DNA of 64,000 nucleotides, from positions 62,001-126,000 of the forward strand of contig NZ_JALJQZ010000007.1 of the NCBI RefSeq assembly GCF_022968395.1, written 5' to 3'. The notes under the pieces were generated by a model. The model was not told the DNA's origin and made no database searches. It was given only the letters and a program-made list of their open reading frames with translations. This document shows positions 1 to 8,995 of this stretch, piece after piece. The position numbers were made by a program, and so were the translations under genes. The stretch comes from Affinirhizobium lemnae. GTDB taxonomy: Bacteria; Pseudomonadota; Alphaproteobacteria; Rhizobiales; Rhizobiaceae. Positions within the stretch are counted from its first letter, which is position 1, and each line of letters begins with the position of its first letter.

Positions 1-402
1 GTCCGGTAACTGGTCTATCGGAACCGCGTCTTCGTGAATGATGCCGCGATGGCCCACAACATTGCCGTAGCGATCAAGAAAGGTGACGGCGAAATCGCCG
101 CGCGAGCGCCAGTCTTCCTTGGTTTCCTCGAAGGCGGGCATGGCCAGCGCCAGAAGCAGCACAAAGCCCGCAGTGCCGAAGGTCAGGCCCTCATCGGCAA
201 TCTCGACAACGACGCGCTTCCAGCCGCGAACCCGGAAACGGCGCGAAAAGATGGTGATCTCTTCCCAGATTTCGCCAAGCTTGAAGCCCAGGTTCCAGAC
301 AGTGGAATCGATCCAGCTGTCTATGCGCAGCAGAAGGTGGCGTCTGCGGCGACGCTTCTCTTCTCGCACATCTGGCTGTCTCGGATCGGGATCGTCCTGC
401 AC
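1..402 (-). CDS. Penicillin-binding protein (transglycosylase/transpeptidase), N-terminal part only
   Basis: Only the first 134 codons are inside the window; the gene runs off the left edge. The visible part has an acidic then Arg-rich cytoplasmic head (KRRRRR around residues 16-21), a membrane segment at about residues 72-90 and then a periplasmic stretch with DRYGNVVGHRG. I recognise this from rhizobial bifunctional class A penicillin-binding proteins, which polymerise and crosslink peptidoglycan. The catalytic domains are outside the window. I chose the GTG at 402 because AGGA lies about 9 bases upstream; an in-frame TTG at 423 is the only alternative before a stop. Confidence 0.7.
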   Translation of the reverse strand, partial: MQDDPDPRQPDVREEKRRRRRHLLLRIDSWIDSTVWNLGFKLGEIWEEITIFSRRFRVRGWKRVVVEIADEGLTFGTAGFVLLLALAMPAFEETKEDWRSRGDFAVTFLDRYGNVVGHRGIIHEDAVPIDQLPD

Positions 403-578
403 GTCGGAATTCCTGTTGAGCAACCGTTTTGCTTGACGCCTTCCTCATGAAGGACCAAAAGCCAAGGGCAATGCCTTTCGCCAGCAATGGCCGACAAATG
501 GTGAATGCACCCTTAACTCGACTGTCAAACCGATCCTTATCGGCTAAATTATGCCCGTCGTGGCCAAGAAAAGACAAG

Positions 579-1046
579 ATGGAAAATCCGTTCTGGAAAG
601 TGAAATCGCTGGATCAGTTAACGCAAGGCGAGTGGGAAAGCCTGTGCGATGGCTGTGGCCTCTGTTGCCTCAACAAGCTGGAGGACTGGGACACCGGCGA
701 GGTGGCCTTCACCTCCGTTGCCTGCCGCCTGCTGGATGGCGACAGCTGTCGTTGCTCGGACTATGAGAACCGTCAGGCCACGGTGCCGGACTGTATTCAG
801 CTCACACCCCAGAGCGTACGCGAAATCCACTGGCTGCCACCCACCTGCGGCTATCGGCTGGTGCGCGATGGGCTGGATCTCTACTGGTGGCATCCGCTCG
901 TCTCCGGCGATCCGGAAACGGTGCATCAGGCCGGTATCTCCGCGCAGGGCCGTACCATTTCCGAGGAGGAGGTGGATGTGGACGATTTCGAGGACTACCT
1001 CGTCGAATGGCCGCTGACCGTGGGCGAACACGCCAAGACGAATTGA
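579..1046 (+). CDS. UPF0260 (YcgN-type) cysteine-cluster protein
   Basis: A 155-residue protein opening [15 protein letters not shown] and carrying the [14 protein letters not shown] cysteine cluster near residues 24-37, with further cysteines around residues 49, 58, 60, 72 and 88. This is the YkgJ/UPF0260 family, thought to bind a metal or iron-sulfur cluster; its biochemical role is not established. The length fits the family (about 150 residues). The frame is open further upstream to 429, but similarity to the family begins at the ATG at 579. It faces away from the penicillin-binding protein gene. Confidence 0.8.
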   Translation: MENPFWKVKSLDQLTQGEWESLCDGCGLCCLNKLEDWDTGEVAFTSVACRLLDGDSCRCSDYENRQATVPDCIQLTPQSVREIHWLPPTCGYRLVRDGLDLYWWHPLVSGDPETVHQAGISAQGRTISEEEVDVDDFEDYLVEWPLTVGEHAKTN

Positions 1047-1260
1047 TGGGGTGGGCCGGGAATATGCAGGAGCTTACAGACACTGATACGTCGAAGCGTC
1101 GCGAAGTTCGAGTGCTGCATGCCAGTGAGATTGATGACGATCTTCTGGCGGAAATTGAAACCGCTCAATACGGTGTGATCTCAGCTTACACAAACACCCC
1201 CGCCACAACTTCGCCAAGAAATCTGATCACTGCTCCCATCGCAAATGGGAGTAATGAAAC

Positions 1261-2397
1261 ATGCATAAATGTCGTCTGGCGTCGGTCACTCTTGCCGTGG
1301 CCTTTACCTCGGCGTCCCTCGTAAAGGCCGATGACTTCAAGGCAAAGGCGGCAGCAGCGTTCCAGCCGGTCGTGAAGCAGTATGATATCCCCGGCCTCAT
1401 CGTCGGGATTACCCGCAACGGCACCCACGAATTCTACGCGACCGGTCTTGCCTCCAAGGCCGACCGCCGCGAGGTGACGCCGGAAACACTGTTCGAGCTC
1501 GGCTCCATCAGCAAGCTGTTCAATGTCACGCTGGCGGCTCTGGCGGAGCAGCGCGGCACGCTGAAGCTGGAGGATAAGGTCGCGCATCACCTCTGCGCCG
1601 ATAAATGCCGGATCGGCGATGATCTGACGCTGATGGATCTTGCCACGCACCACACCGGCGGCATGCCCTTGCAGGTGCCGGATTCTGTTTCCGATGTGAA
1701 CGGCCTTGTGGATTGGATGAAGGACTGGAAGCCAACCAACCCCGGCGCGCGCAGCTATTCCAATGTCAGCATCGGCATGCTGGGCCATATCAGCGCGAAA
1801 GCCATGGGCATGCCCTATGCGAAAGCCGCCGAAGGTACGCTATTCCCGGCTCTCGGGCTGAAGAACACCTTCGTCACTGTTCCGCAAAGTGAGATGAAGC
1901 GTTACGCCTACGGTTACAACAAGGCAAATGAAGCGATCCGGGTCGGCAAGGGCGTGCTTGATGCAGAGGCCTATGGCGTGAAGTCGAGCGCGAGCGACAT
2001 GCTGGCCTTTCTGGATGCGGAACTCGGCACCCGCTCCGTTTCCGGCGAGCTGCAAAAGGCGTTCGAGCGCACCAGGACTGGACAGTTCAAGACAGCCTAT
2101 TTCTCTCAGGCCATGGTCTGGGAAGAGTATCCCTGGCCGGTGAAGCTCGATCAGATGGTGGCGGGCAACAGCCCGGATTTCATCCTGAAGCCGCAGCCGG
2201 TCGAGAAGATCGCTGAGCCCGCAAAGCCGGGTGAAAGCACGATCCTCAACAAGACCGGTTCCACCAATGGCTTTGGCGGCTATGTGGCCATGATCCCGGA
2301 GAAGAAGCTCGGCATCGTGGTGCTCGCCAACCGCAACTATCCGAACGAGGCCCGGATCCGTGCAACCTATGCGCTGATCAAGTCGCTGGGCGAGTAG
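1261..2397 (+). CDS. ampC: Class C beta-lactamase (AmpC)
   Basis: A 378-residue periplasmic serine beta-lactamase with a short signal peptide (hydrophobic to about residue 22). All three class C motifs are present: the active-site SISK at residues 82-85 (Ser82 nucleophile), YSN at 166-168 and KTG at 331-333 followed by GSTNGFGGYV. It hydrolyses cephalosporins and penicillins. Length matches AmpC enzymes. No ampR-type LysR regulator lies next to it, so control is either constitutive or from elsewhere. The 214 bases upstream hold no convincing gene. Its 3' end overlaps the convergent metal ATPase by 20 bases. Other serine hydrolases of the family (esterase EstB type) share SxxK and YxN, but the KTG supports a lactamase. 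Confidence 0.88.
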   Translation: MHKCRLASVTLAVAFTSASLVKADDFKAKAAAAFQPVVKQYDIPGLIVGITRNGTHEFYATGLASKADRREVTPETLFELGSISKLFNVTLAALAEQRGTLKLEDKVAHHLCADKCRIGDDLTLMDLATHHTGGMPLQVPDSVSDVNGLVDWMKDWKPTNPGARSYSNVSIGMLGHISAKAMGMPYAKAAEGTLFPALGLKNTFVTVPQSEMKRYAYGYNKANEAIRVGKGVLDAEAYGVKSSASDMLAFLDAELGTRSVSGELQKAFERTRTGQFKTAYFSQAMVWEEYPWPVKLDQMVAGNSPDFILKPQPVEKIAEPAKPGESTILNKTGSTNGFGGYVAMIPEKKLGIVVLANRNYPNEARIRATYALIKSLGE

Positions 2398-4252
2398 CCG
2401 CACTCTCGGCAGCGGGCACCGCAATCCTTAAGGACCGCAAGGCGTTGAGGATTGTCGCAACATCGATTGCCTCCTGCAACAGCGCACCCTGAACCGGCTG
2501 GAGATAGCCGAAACCGGCGGCCAGCATGGCCAGAACGGAAAGGCCAATGCCCACCACCACGCTTTGCAGCGCAATGGTGCGGGCGCTTTTTGCAATCACA
2601 AGGCCGGTGCGCAAGCGGTCTATCCGGTCCACCAGCAGCACCACGTCCGCGGCTTCGGCAGAGGCTGCGGCACCCCGCGCGCCCATAGCAACGCCCACAT
2701 CCGCAACGGCAAGGGCGGGCGCATCGTTCACGCCATCGCCCACCATCATCACCGGACCCAGCTTGCGCTCTTCCAGCACCACGTGAACCTTCCGGTCGGG
2801 CGAAAGCTCCGCGTGAATGGCGTCGAGCCCCAATCCGCCTGCAATGCGCTCCGCCACGGCGGCGCGGTCTCCGGTCGCGAGAACCAGCCGCTTCACGCCG
2901 TCGTGCCGAAGTCCCGCCAGCATCTCGCCCACATCGGCCCGCACCGGATCGGCCATCAGAATAGATCCTGCGAACTGTTTTTCCACACCCACGGCCACCA
3001 GCACGGAACCCGCTTCCGCAGCCGCAATGGCAGAGCCCGCATTCCCCGTTCGCGCCGTCACGAAACCATGGCCGCCCACGAAAACGGTTTTGCCCTCCAG
3101 CTTGCCGGCTACGCCTTCGCCCGGCACTTCTTCTGTCTGCGCGGGTAGGGGCAGCGCCAGTCCGCGCGCCTCAGCGGCCGCCACCAGCGCCTGCGCCATC
3201 GGGTGTTTTGAAAGCTGATCCACCGAGGCGGCAAGCTCAAGGACCTCGGCCTCGCTGAACCCCGGTTCTGCATGAATACGCGTAATCTGCGGCCGCCCGT
3301 CGGTCAGCGTGCCGGTCTTGTCCAGCACCAGCGTGTGAATGCGCGCCATGCTCTCCAAGGGTTTCGCGCCCTTGATGAGGACGCCGAACTGCGCCGCGCG
3401 CGAAAGCCCCGCCACCAGCGCCACGGGAACCGCCAGAATGAGCGGGCAGGGCGTGGCGACAACCAGCACGGCGACGGCGCGAATGGGATCTCCCGTGACC
3501 CACCAGGCGGCAAACGCAATCAGAACCGTGATGGCCAGAAAGCCGATCGAGAACCGGTCGGCCAGACGCGACATCGGCGCCTTCGAGCGCTGGGCCTGTT
3601 CCACCAGCCGCACAATACCCGCATAGGTGCTGTCCTTCGCGGCCTCTGTCGCTACCATGTCAAAGGCGTGGCCCGCATTGGTGGAACCGCTCAGGATCTC
3701 GGCTCCGGTTTCAATCGAAACAGGCAGCGATTCCCCGGTCAGCGCCGCCATGTTGAGATAAGCCGAGCCTGCCTCCAGCCGTCCGTCCACGGGCACCACA
3801 TCCCCCTGACGGATCAGCAGCCGGTCTCCGGGGATCACCTCCTCGACGGGAATCTCCTGCAGGCCGCCATCGCGGTGGCGCGTGGCCGTGCGGGGGGCGC
3901 GTGAGAGAAGATCGCGCATCTCGCGCCGCGCCCGTCCTTCTGCAAAAGCCTCCAGAAACGTGCCGCCCGTATACATGATGGCGACAATAGTGGCCGCCAG
4001 CGCCTCATCGAACAAAAGCGCCGCCGACATGGAAAGCGCGGCCACCACATCCAGCCCCACTTCGCCGCGGACAAGGCTGCGGATGATTTCCACCACAAGC
4101 GCCGCCAGCACCGGAAGCGTGGCGGCGCTCCAACAGAGCCGCGCCAGATCCGCTTGGTCCAGCAGGAACTGCAAGGCCAACCCGCCAATCAGACCCGCCA
4201 CCGCCACACACAGCAGCAACACCTTCATGCGGTCTTCGGTTGTGCTCTCCAT
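2378..4252 (-). CDS. P1B-type heavy-metal ATPase with TPCP motif (P1B-5-like)
   Basis: A 624-residue heavy-metal efflux ATPase of the inner membrane. It has the TGES actuator motif (172-175), TPCP in the metal-site helix (267-270) in place of CPC, the phosphorylated Asp311 in DKTGTLT, a SKHP nucleotide-binding motif and GDGVNDAPAL in the hinge. Near the C-terminus the last helix carries QEAID (593-597). TPCP plus QExxD is the signature given for the P1B-5 subgroup, whose S. meliloti member Nia exports nickel and iron. There is no N-terminal metal-binding domain and no C-terminal hemerythrin-like domain, so the substrate is uncertain. It is convergent with ampC and divergent from the restriction gene. 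Confidence 0.85.
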   Translation of the reverse strand: MESTTEDRMKVLLLCVAVAGLIGGLALQFLLDQADLARLCWSAATLPVLAALVVEIIRSLVRGEVGLDVVAALSMSAALLFDEALAATIVAIMYTGGTFLEAFAEGRARREMRDLLSRAPRTATRHRDGGLQEIPVEEVIPGDRLLIRQGDVVPVDGRLEAGSAYLNMAALTGESLPVSIETGAEILSGSTNAGHAFDMVATEAAKDSTYAGIVRLVEQAQRSKAPMSRLADRFSIGFLAITVLIAFAAWWVTGDPIRAVAVLVVATPCPLILAVPVALVAGLSRAAQFGVLIKGAKPLESMARIHTLVLDKTGTLTDGRPQITRIHAEPGFSEAEVLELAASVDQLSKHPMAQALVAAAEARGLALPLPAQTEEVPGEGVAGKLEGKTVFVGGHGFVTARTGNAGSAIAAAEAGSVLVAVGVEKQFAGSILMADPVRADVGEMLAGLRHDGVKRLVLATGDRAAVAERIAGGLGLDAIHAELSPDRKVHVVLEERKLGPVMMVGDGVNDAPALAVADVGVAMGARGAAASAEAADVVLLVDRIDRLRTGLVIAKSARTIALQSVVVGIGLSVLAMLAAGFGYLQPVQGALLQEAIDVATILNALRSLRIAVPAAESAATRPAT

Positions 4253-4418
4253 GCGCCTTGGTCTCCCTGTATCCTGAGGAACACCCTAGCGGATGAACAG
4301 ACGCGGCGACATTGATTTCCGTCATGGGGCGGGGCGATGGAGATTGCGGTCTCTTCGCGAAAAATAGCAATTGTTTTCATCTGTTTACTACCTATGGTGA
4401 AGCCCGAAGGGGAATCAG

Positions 4419-7400
4419 ATGCCAGCAATCTCATTGGATAGTGTCGTTTCGGCCTTTGGCCATGCGGTCTCGAAGAAGCTGTCGAGCCCGGTGGTCAGCG
4501 GCGCGCCGGAGGATCAGCTTCGGGGACCCTTGGAAGTGATGATCGGCGGGCTGGTTGAACTTCTCGGCTATCCTGAAAATGCGGTTTCCCTCATCGGCGA
4601 AACCAGCCTGTCCGACATCATGACGAGGCCTGATTATGCTGTCACTTTCGGCAAGGCGCTCACCGGCTTCATAGAGGTCAAGGCACCCGGCAAGGGCGCT
4701 GACCCACGCCGCTTTCAGGGCCATGACAAGGAGCAGTGGAACCGGCTGAAATCCCTGCCGAACCTGCTTTATACCGACGGCATGAGTTTTTCCCTCTGGC
4801 GCGATGGAGAGCTTCAGGGCTCAATCGTGCGGCTGGAGGGCGATCTGGAAACGGATGGCAAGGCGGTGCGCGCATCCGGCGCTTTGCTGACGCTCTTCTC
4901 AGACTTTTTCACTTGGACGCCGCAGGCGCCGAAGAACCCGCGCCGCCTCGCGGAGGTCAGCGCAAGGCTCTGCCGCCTCCTGCGCGACGAGGTGAGCGAA
5001 CAGCTGGCGCGGGGCAACGTCGCGCTCAGCGGTCTGGCGCAGGACTGGCGAAAGCTTCTGTTTCCGCAGGCCGATGATGCGCAGTTTGCCGATGGATATG
5101 CGCAGGCCGTGACCTTTGGCCTGCTGATTGCCCGCACCCGCGAAATTCCGCTCAATCAGGGCATTGAACACGCGGCATCGGATCTGAAGAAATCCAATTC
5201 GCTGATCGGCACGGCGCTGGGGCTTTTAACCGACAATCCGGATAATCGTACAGCACTGAAAACCTCGCTGGATACCATGGCGCGGGTGCTGGACGCCGTG
5301 AACTGGCGGGAGGTCGGCAAACGAGACCCGGATGCCTGGCTTTATTTTTACGAGCACTTCCTTGAAGTCTACGATAATACACTGCGCAAGCGGACCGGTT
5401 CCTATTACACCCCGCCGGAAGTGGTGAATGCCATGGTGCGCATGGTGGATGAGGTGCTGCGCGGCCCTCTGTTCGAGCGCACCAGCGGCCTTGCCTCGCC
5501 GGATGTGACCGTTGCGGACCCTGCCGTCGGCACCGGCACATTCCTGCTGGGTGTGCTGCGCAAGATTGCCGAAACGGTGGCGACCGATATGGGCGAGGGG
5601 GCGGTGCCGGCTGCCATCAGTGCCGCCGCCCAGCGGTTGATCGGCTTTGAACTGCAGTTCGGCCCCTTTGCCGTGGCGCAGCTTCGGCTGATCGCCGAAT
5701 TTCAGGAGCTGATGGTCGTGGGCGATGGCAAATCCGCCAGCCTGCCGCCGCTCAAGCTGTTCATTACCGATACGCTGGGCAATCCTTATGTGGAGGATGA
5801 ATGGTTGCCGCAGGTCATGCAGCCCATTGCCACCTCGCGCAAGGAGGCAAACGCCATCAAGAAGGGCCAGCCGATCACGGTTGTCATCGGCAATCCGCCC
5901 TATAAGGAAAAGGCGGAAGGGCGCGGCGGCTGGATCGAGGCAGGCTCCGGCGGCAGCATGAAAGCGCCGATGGACTGGTGGCGTCCGCCTGTCGAATGGG
6001 GGGTCTCAGCCCATGCCAAGCACCTGAAAAACCTCTATGTCTATTTCTGGCGCTGGGCCACCTGGAAGGTCTTCGGCACGGGCAATTATGCCGCGACCGG
6101 CATGCCGGATAGGGATGAGGAAGGCGTGATCTGCTACATCACGGTGGCCGGTTTCCTCAATGGTCCGGGCTTCCAGAAAATGCGCGAGGATCTGCGCCGC
6201 ACCGCCACCAACATCTGGGTCATCGATTGTTCGCCGGAAGGCCATCAGCCGGAAGTGGCGACGCGTATCTTTCAGGGTGTGCAGCAGCCGGTCTGCATTG
6301 TCATTGCCGCCAAGAAACTTGGCAAGGATTTAACAAAACCCGCCGATGTGCGCTACATGCCGCTGCCAGCGGGGCGGCGTGAGGGCAAGTTCAAGGCACT
6401 GGAAAGCCTGTCATTGGAGGGGCCGGACTGGGTGGAATGTCCGGATGGCTGGCGCGATGCCTATCTTCCGGCAGCGACCGGCGCCTGGGCGGATATGCCG
6501 CCGCTGAAAAGCTTCTTTGTCTATGATGGCTCCGGTGTCCAACCGGGGCGCACCTGGCTGATTGCGCCGGACAGGGAAACCCTTGCCCGCCGCTGGGATG
6601 CGCTGGTGGCCGAGAAGGACGAGGCGCGCAAGGAAGTGCTGTTTCATCCGCATCTGAGAAACGGTCAGCCGGGTGACAAGCACATTCGGAAAGAGCTGAA
6701 GGCGGGATTGCGCGGCCACCCGGAGCGACTGAGCCCGATCATTGCAGAGACCGGGCAGATGGTGCAGCCGATACGCTATGCTTTTCGCACCTATGATCGG
6801 CAATGGATCATTCCCGATTCACGCCTGATCAACCAATCCAACCCCGCACTCTGGGACGGCTACTCCAGTGAGCAAATCTTCCTGACAGCACTCGAACGTG
6901 CAGCTCCGTCGTGTGGACCAGCGATCTCCCTGACATCAAACATTCCTGATTACGACCACTACAAAGGTTCGTTCGGCGGTCGCGTCATGCCGCTGTGGCG
7001 CGATGCCGGGGCCAGCCAGTCCAATATCCGCCCGCAGCTTCTGGCTTTCCTGGCCGATGCCTATGGGCAGGAGGTCACGCCCGCCGATGTCATGGCCTAT
7101 ATTGCCGCCACGCTTGCGCACCCGGCTTTCATCGCCCGTTTTAAGGACGATCTCGTTCAACCGGGTCTGCGCGTTCCGCTGACGGCGGATGTAGAGCTGT
7201 TTTTCGAGGCTGTGGCGCTGGGCCGCGAGGTGATCTGGCTGCATTGCTATGGCGAGCGCTTTGCCGATCCGGCAGCGGGCCGACCCAAGGGGCCGCCGCG
7301 TTTGCCGCCTGCGGACGCGCCGCGCATTCCCGCCGGTGGCGCCATTCCCGGCGCGCCGGAGCCGCTGCCGGACGTGATCGATTACCAGCCGGAACACCGC

Positions 7401-7757
7401 AGGCTCATCATCGGCAAGGGCTTTATCGACAATGTGCCGCCGGACGTCTGGAGTTACGAGGTTTCCGGCAAGCAGGTGCTGCGCCAATGGTTCAGCTATC
7501 GCAAGCTGGACCGCTCCCGCCCCATCATCGGCGACCGCCGTCCGCCATCGCCTCTGGATAAAATTCAGCCGGATCACTGGCTCGCCGAGTATACGACCGA
7601 CCTCATGAACCTGCTGCACGTGCTCGGCAGGCTGGTTCGGCTGGAGCCCGCCCAGGCCGACCTTCTGCAACGGATACTGGATAAGCCAATGCTCGGCCTT
7701 GAAAACGCCGGGGCGGAGGAGGACAATGATGCTTCGGCAGAGACTGAAACGGCATGA
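4419..7757 (+). CDS. Type ISP (IIG-like) restriction-modification enzyme, single polypeptide
   Basis: A 1112-residue protein that appears to combine DNA cleavage and adenine methylation in one chain. Near the N-terminus P71-D72 and E86-V-K88 fit a PD-(D/E)xK nuclease site. The central N6-adenine methyltransferase shows YYTPPEVV near 328, motif I ADPAVGTGTFLLG near 366 and the catalytic NPPY at 492. The C-terminal third (YEVSGKQVLRQWFSYRK and onwards) resembles the LlaBIII-type target-recognition/C-terminal domain. I see no helicase motifs between nuclease and methylase, unlike translocating type ISP enzymes such as LlaBIII, so it may cut without translocation. A GGGGAA ribosome site precedes the ATG. 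No separate modification or specificity gene is nearby. Confidence 0.82.
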   Translation: MPAISLDSVVSAFGHAVSKKLSSPVVSGAPEDQLRGPLEVMIGGLVELLGYPENAVSLIGETSLSDIMTRPDYAVTFGKALTGFIEVKAPGKGADPRRFQGHDKEQWNRLKSLPNLLYTDGMSFSLWRDGELQGSIVRLEGDLETDGKAVRASGALLTLFSDFFTWTPQAPKNPRRLAEVSARLCRLLRDEVSEQLARGNVALSGLAQDWRKLLFPQADDAQFADGYAQAVTFGLLIARTREIPLNQGIEHAASDLKKSNSLIGTALGLLTDNPDNRTALKTSLDTMARVLDAVNWREVGKRDPDAWLYFYEHFLEVYDNTLRKRTGSYYTPPEVVNAMVRMVDEVLRGPLFERTSGLASPDVTVADPAVGTGTFLLGVLRKIAETVATDMGEGAVPAAISAAAQRLIGFELQFGPFAVAQLRLIAEFQELMVVGDGKSASLPPLKLFITDTLGNPYVEDEWLPQVMQPIATSRKEANAIKKGQPITVVIGNPPYKEKAEGRGGWIEAGSGGSMKAPMDWWRPPVEWGVSAHAKHLKNLYVYFWRWATWKVFGTGNYAATGMPDRDEEGVICYITVAGFLNGPGFQKMREDLRRTATNIWVIDCSPEGHQPEVATRIFQGVQQPVCIVIAAKKLGKDLTKPADVRYMPLPAGRREGKFKALESLSLEGPDWVECPDGWRDAYLPAATGAWADMPPLKSFFVYDGSGVQPGRTWLIAPDRETLARRWDALVAEKDEARKEVLFHPHLRNGQPGDKHIRKELKAGLRGHPERLSPIIAETGQMVQPIRYAFRTYDRQWIIPDSRLINQSNPALWDGYSSEQIFLTALERAAPSCGPAISLTSNIPDYDHYKGSFGGRVMPLWRDAGASQSNIRPQLLAFLADAYGQEVTPADVMAYIAATLAHPAFIARFKDDLVQPGLRVPLTADVELFFEAVALGREVIWLHCYGERFADPAAGRPKGPPRLPPADAPRIPAGGAIPGAPEPLPDVIDYQPEHRRLIIGKGFIDNVPPDVWSYEVSGKQVLRQWFSYRKLDRSRPIIGDRRPPSPLDKIQPDHWLAEYTTDLMNLLHVLGRLVRLEPAQADLLQRILDKPMLGLENAGAEEDNDASAETETA

Positions 7758-7760
7758 GTG

Positions 7761-8033
7761 ATGAGCAGAACGCAACTTGACTTGTTCGGTACGCAGACGG
7801 ACCTGCTTCCGCAGGAGCCCGCCTCCTACAAACCCAATCCGGATAGGGTTCGCAGCAAGTTGAACGCTGTTCTGGCAGAAATGCGGGCAGCGCAATCCAT
7901 GCCATGGGACCGTAAAAAGCGCGCCTATCACCAGATGCTTTTCCCGCAGATGACCCGTTCATTGCCGGATGACGAGGCGGCTGAACTGCGCTTTGCCTTC
8001 GACACCGAATGGCAAAGATTGACAGGCGGCTGA
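7761..8033 (+). CDS. Small conserved protein following the restriction-modification gene
   Basis: A 90-residue soluble protein beginning MSRTQLDLFGTQTDLL. The first ATG is 4 bases after the stop of the restriction-modification gene; a GTG directly before it could also serve. The middle is charged with PWDRKKRAYHQMLFPQM, followed by an acidic helix. I recall similar short proteins in rhizobia but no function. The tight spacing suggests co-transcription and translational coupling with the upstream enzyme, so an accessory or control role is possible but is inference only. Confidence 0.65.
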   Translation: MSRTQLDLFGTQTDLLPQEPASYKPNPDRVRSKLNAVLAEMRAAQSMPWDRKKRAYHQMLFPQMTRSLPDDEAAELRFAFDTEWQRLTGG

Positions 8034-8099
8034 TCCAGCCATTCCATTTCCGCTCGCCACACCCTATCTCTGTCCCCGCATATCAGCGGAGGAATACTT

Positions 8100-8993
8100 A
8101 TGGGCAAGCGGATCATCTTCACCGGCGGCAGCGGCAAGGCGGGGCGTCACGCCATTCCCTACCTGCTTGAACAGGGCCACACGGTTCTCAATCTCGATCT
8201 GAAGCCGTTTCCGGATCAATCCGTGCCGACGTTGATCACCGATCTCACCAATTCCGGCGAGGTGTTCAATGCGCTATCCCAGCATTTCGGCTTCGAAGGT
8301 CTGGAAACCGGCGAGGGGGTGCCGAAGGTGGATGCGGTGGTGCATTTCGCCGCGGTGCCTCGCATTCTCATCCAGCCGGATAATACCACTTTCGCGGCCA
8401 ATACCGTTTCCACCTACAATGTCATTGAGGCGGCCATGAAGCTCGGCATTCGCAAGGTCGTGGTCGCCTCCAGCGAAACCACCTATGGCGTCTGCTTTGC
8501 GGAAGGCGATAAGGACTACCACGAATTTCCGCTGACCGAAGACTATGACGTGGACCCGATGGATAGTTACGGCCTTTCCAAGGTGGTGAACGAAAAGACG
8601 GCCCGCGCCTTTGCCATGCGTTTCAAGGCCGATGTCTATGCGCTTCGTATCGGCAATGTCGTCTCACCGGAAGACTACGCGAATTTCCCGGAATATCTCG
8701 CCAATCCGCCCATGCGCAAACGCAATGCCTGGAGCTATATCGATGCGCGCGATCTCGGCCAGATCGTGCATCTGTGTATCGAGAAGGACGGCCTGGGCTT
8801 TCAGGTCTTCAACGCCGTCAATGATACCATCACCGCCAATGAGCCGACGCGGGAATTCTTGCGCAAATATGCGCCGGGAACGCCCATTACCGGCGAGTTG
8901 GAAGAATTCGGCGCGCCGATCAGCAATAAAAAGATCCGCGATCTGCTGGGCTTCCAGGAGCAACACGACTGGCGCAAGTATGTGAAGGTCTAG
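8100..8993 (+). CDS. NAD-dependent epimerase/dehydratase family protein
   Basis: A 297-residue extended short-chain dehydrogenase. The N-terminal GGSGKAGRH is the dinucleotide-binding glycine motif, and the catalytic Tyr-Lys pair is in YGLSK near residues 157-161 with an upstream SSETTYG segment supplying the Ser/Thr. The fold and length fit UDP-sugar or related epimerases, but the substrate cannot be read from sequence. A GGAGGAA ribosome site lies just before the ATG. The gene stands alone and ends 2 bases before the convergent MocR gene. Confidence 0.8.
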   Translation: MGKRIIFTGGSGKAGRHAIPYLLEQGHTVLNLDLKPFPDQSVPTLITDLTNSGEVFNALSQHFGFEGLETGEGVPKVDAVVHFAAVPRILIQPDNTTFAANTVSTYNVIEAAMKLGIRKVVVASSETTYGVCFAEGDKDYHEFPLTEDYDVDPMDSYGLSKVVNEKTARAFAMRFKADVYALRIGNVVSPEDYANFPEYLANPPMRKRNAWSYIDARDLGQIVHLCIEKDGLGFQVFNAVNDTITANEPTREFLRKYAPGTPITGELEEFGAPISNKKIRDLLGFQEQHDWRKYVKV

Positions 8994-8995
8994 CC

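Noticed and set aside
1064..1324. Open frame starting MQELTDTDTSKRREVRV that runs into ampC
   Set aside because: It overlaps the AmpC signal peptide out of frame and loses coding character after about 40 codons. It may be a remnant, but evidence is too thin for a gene.
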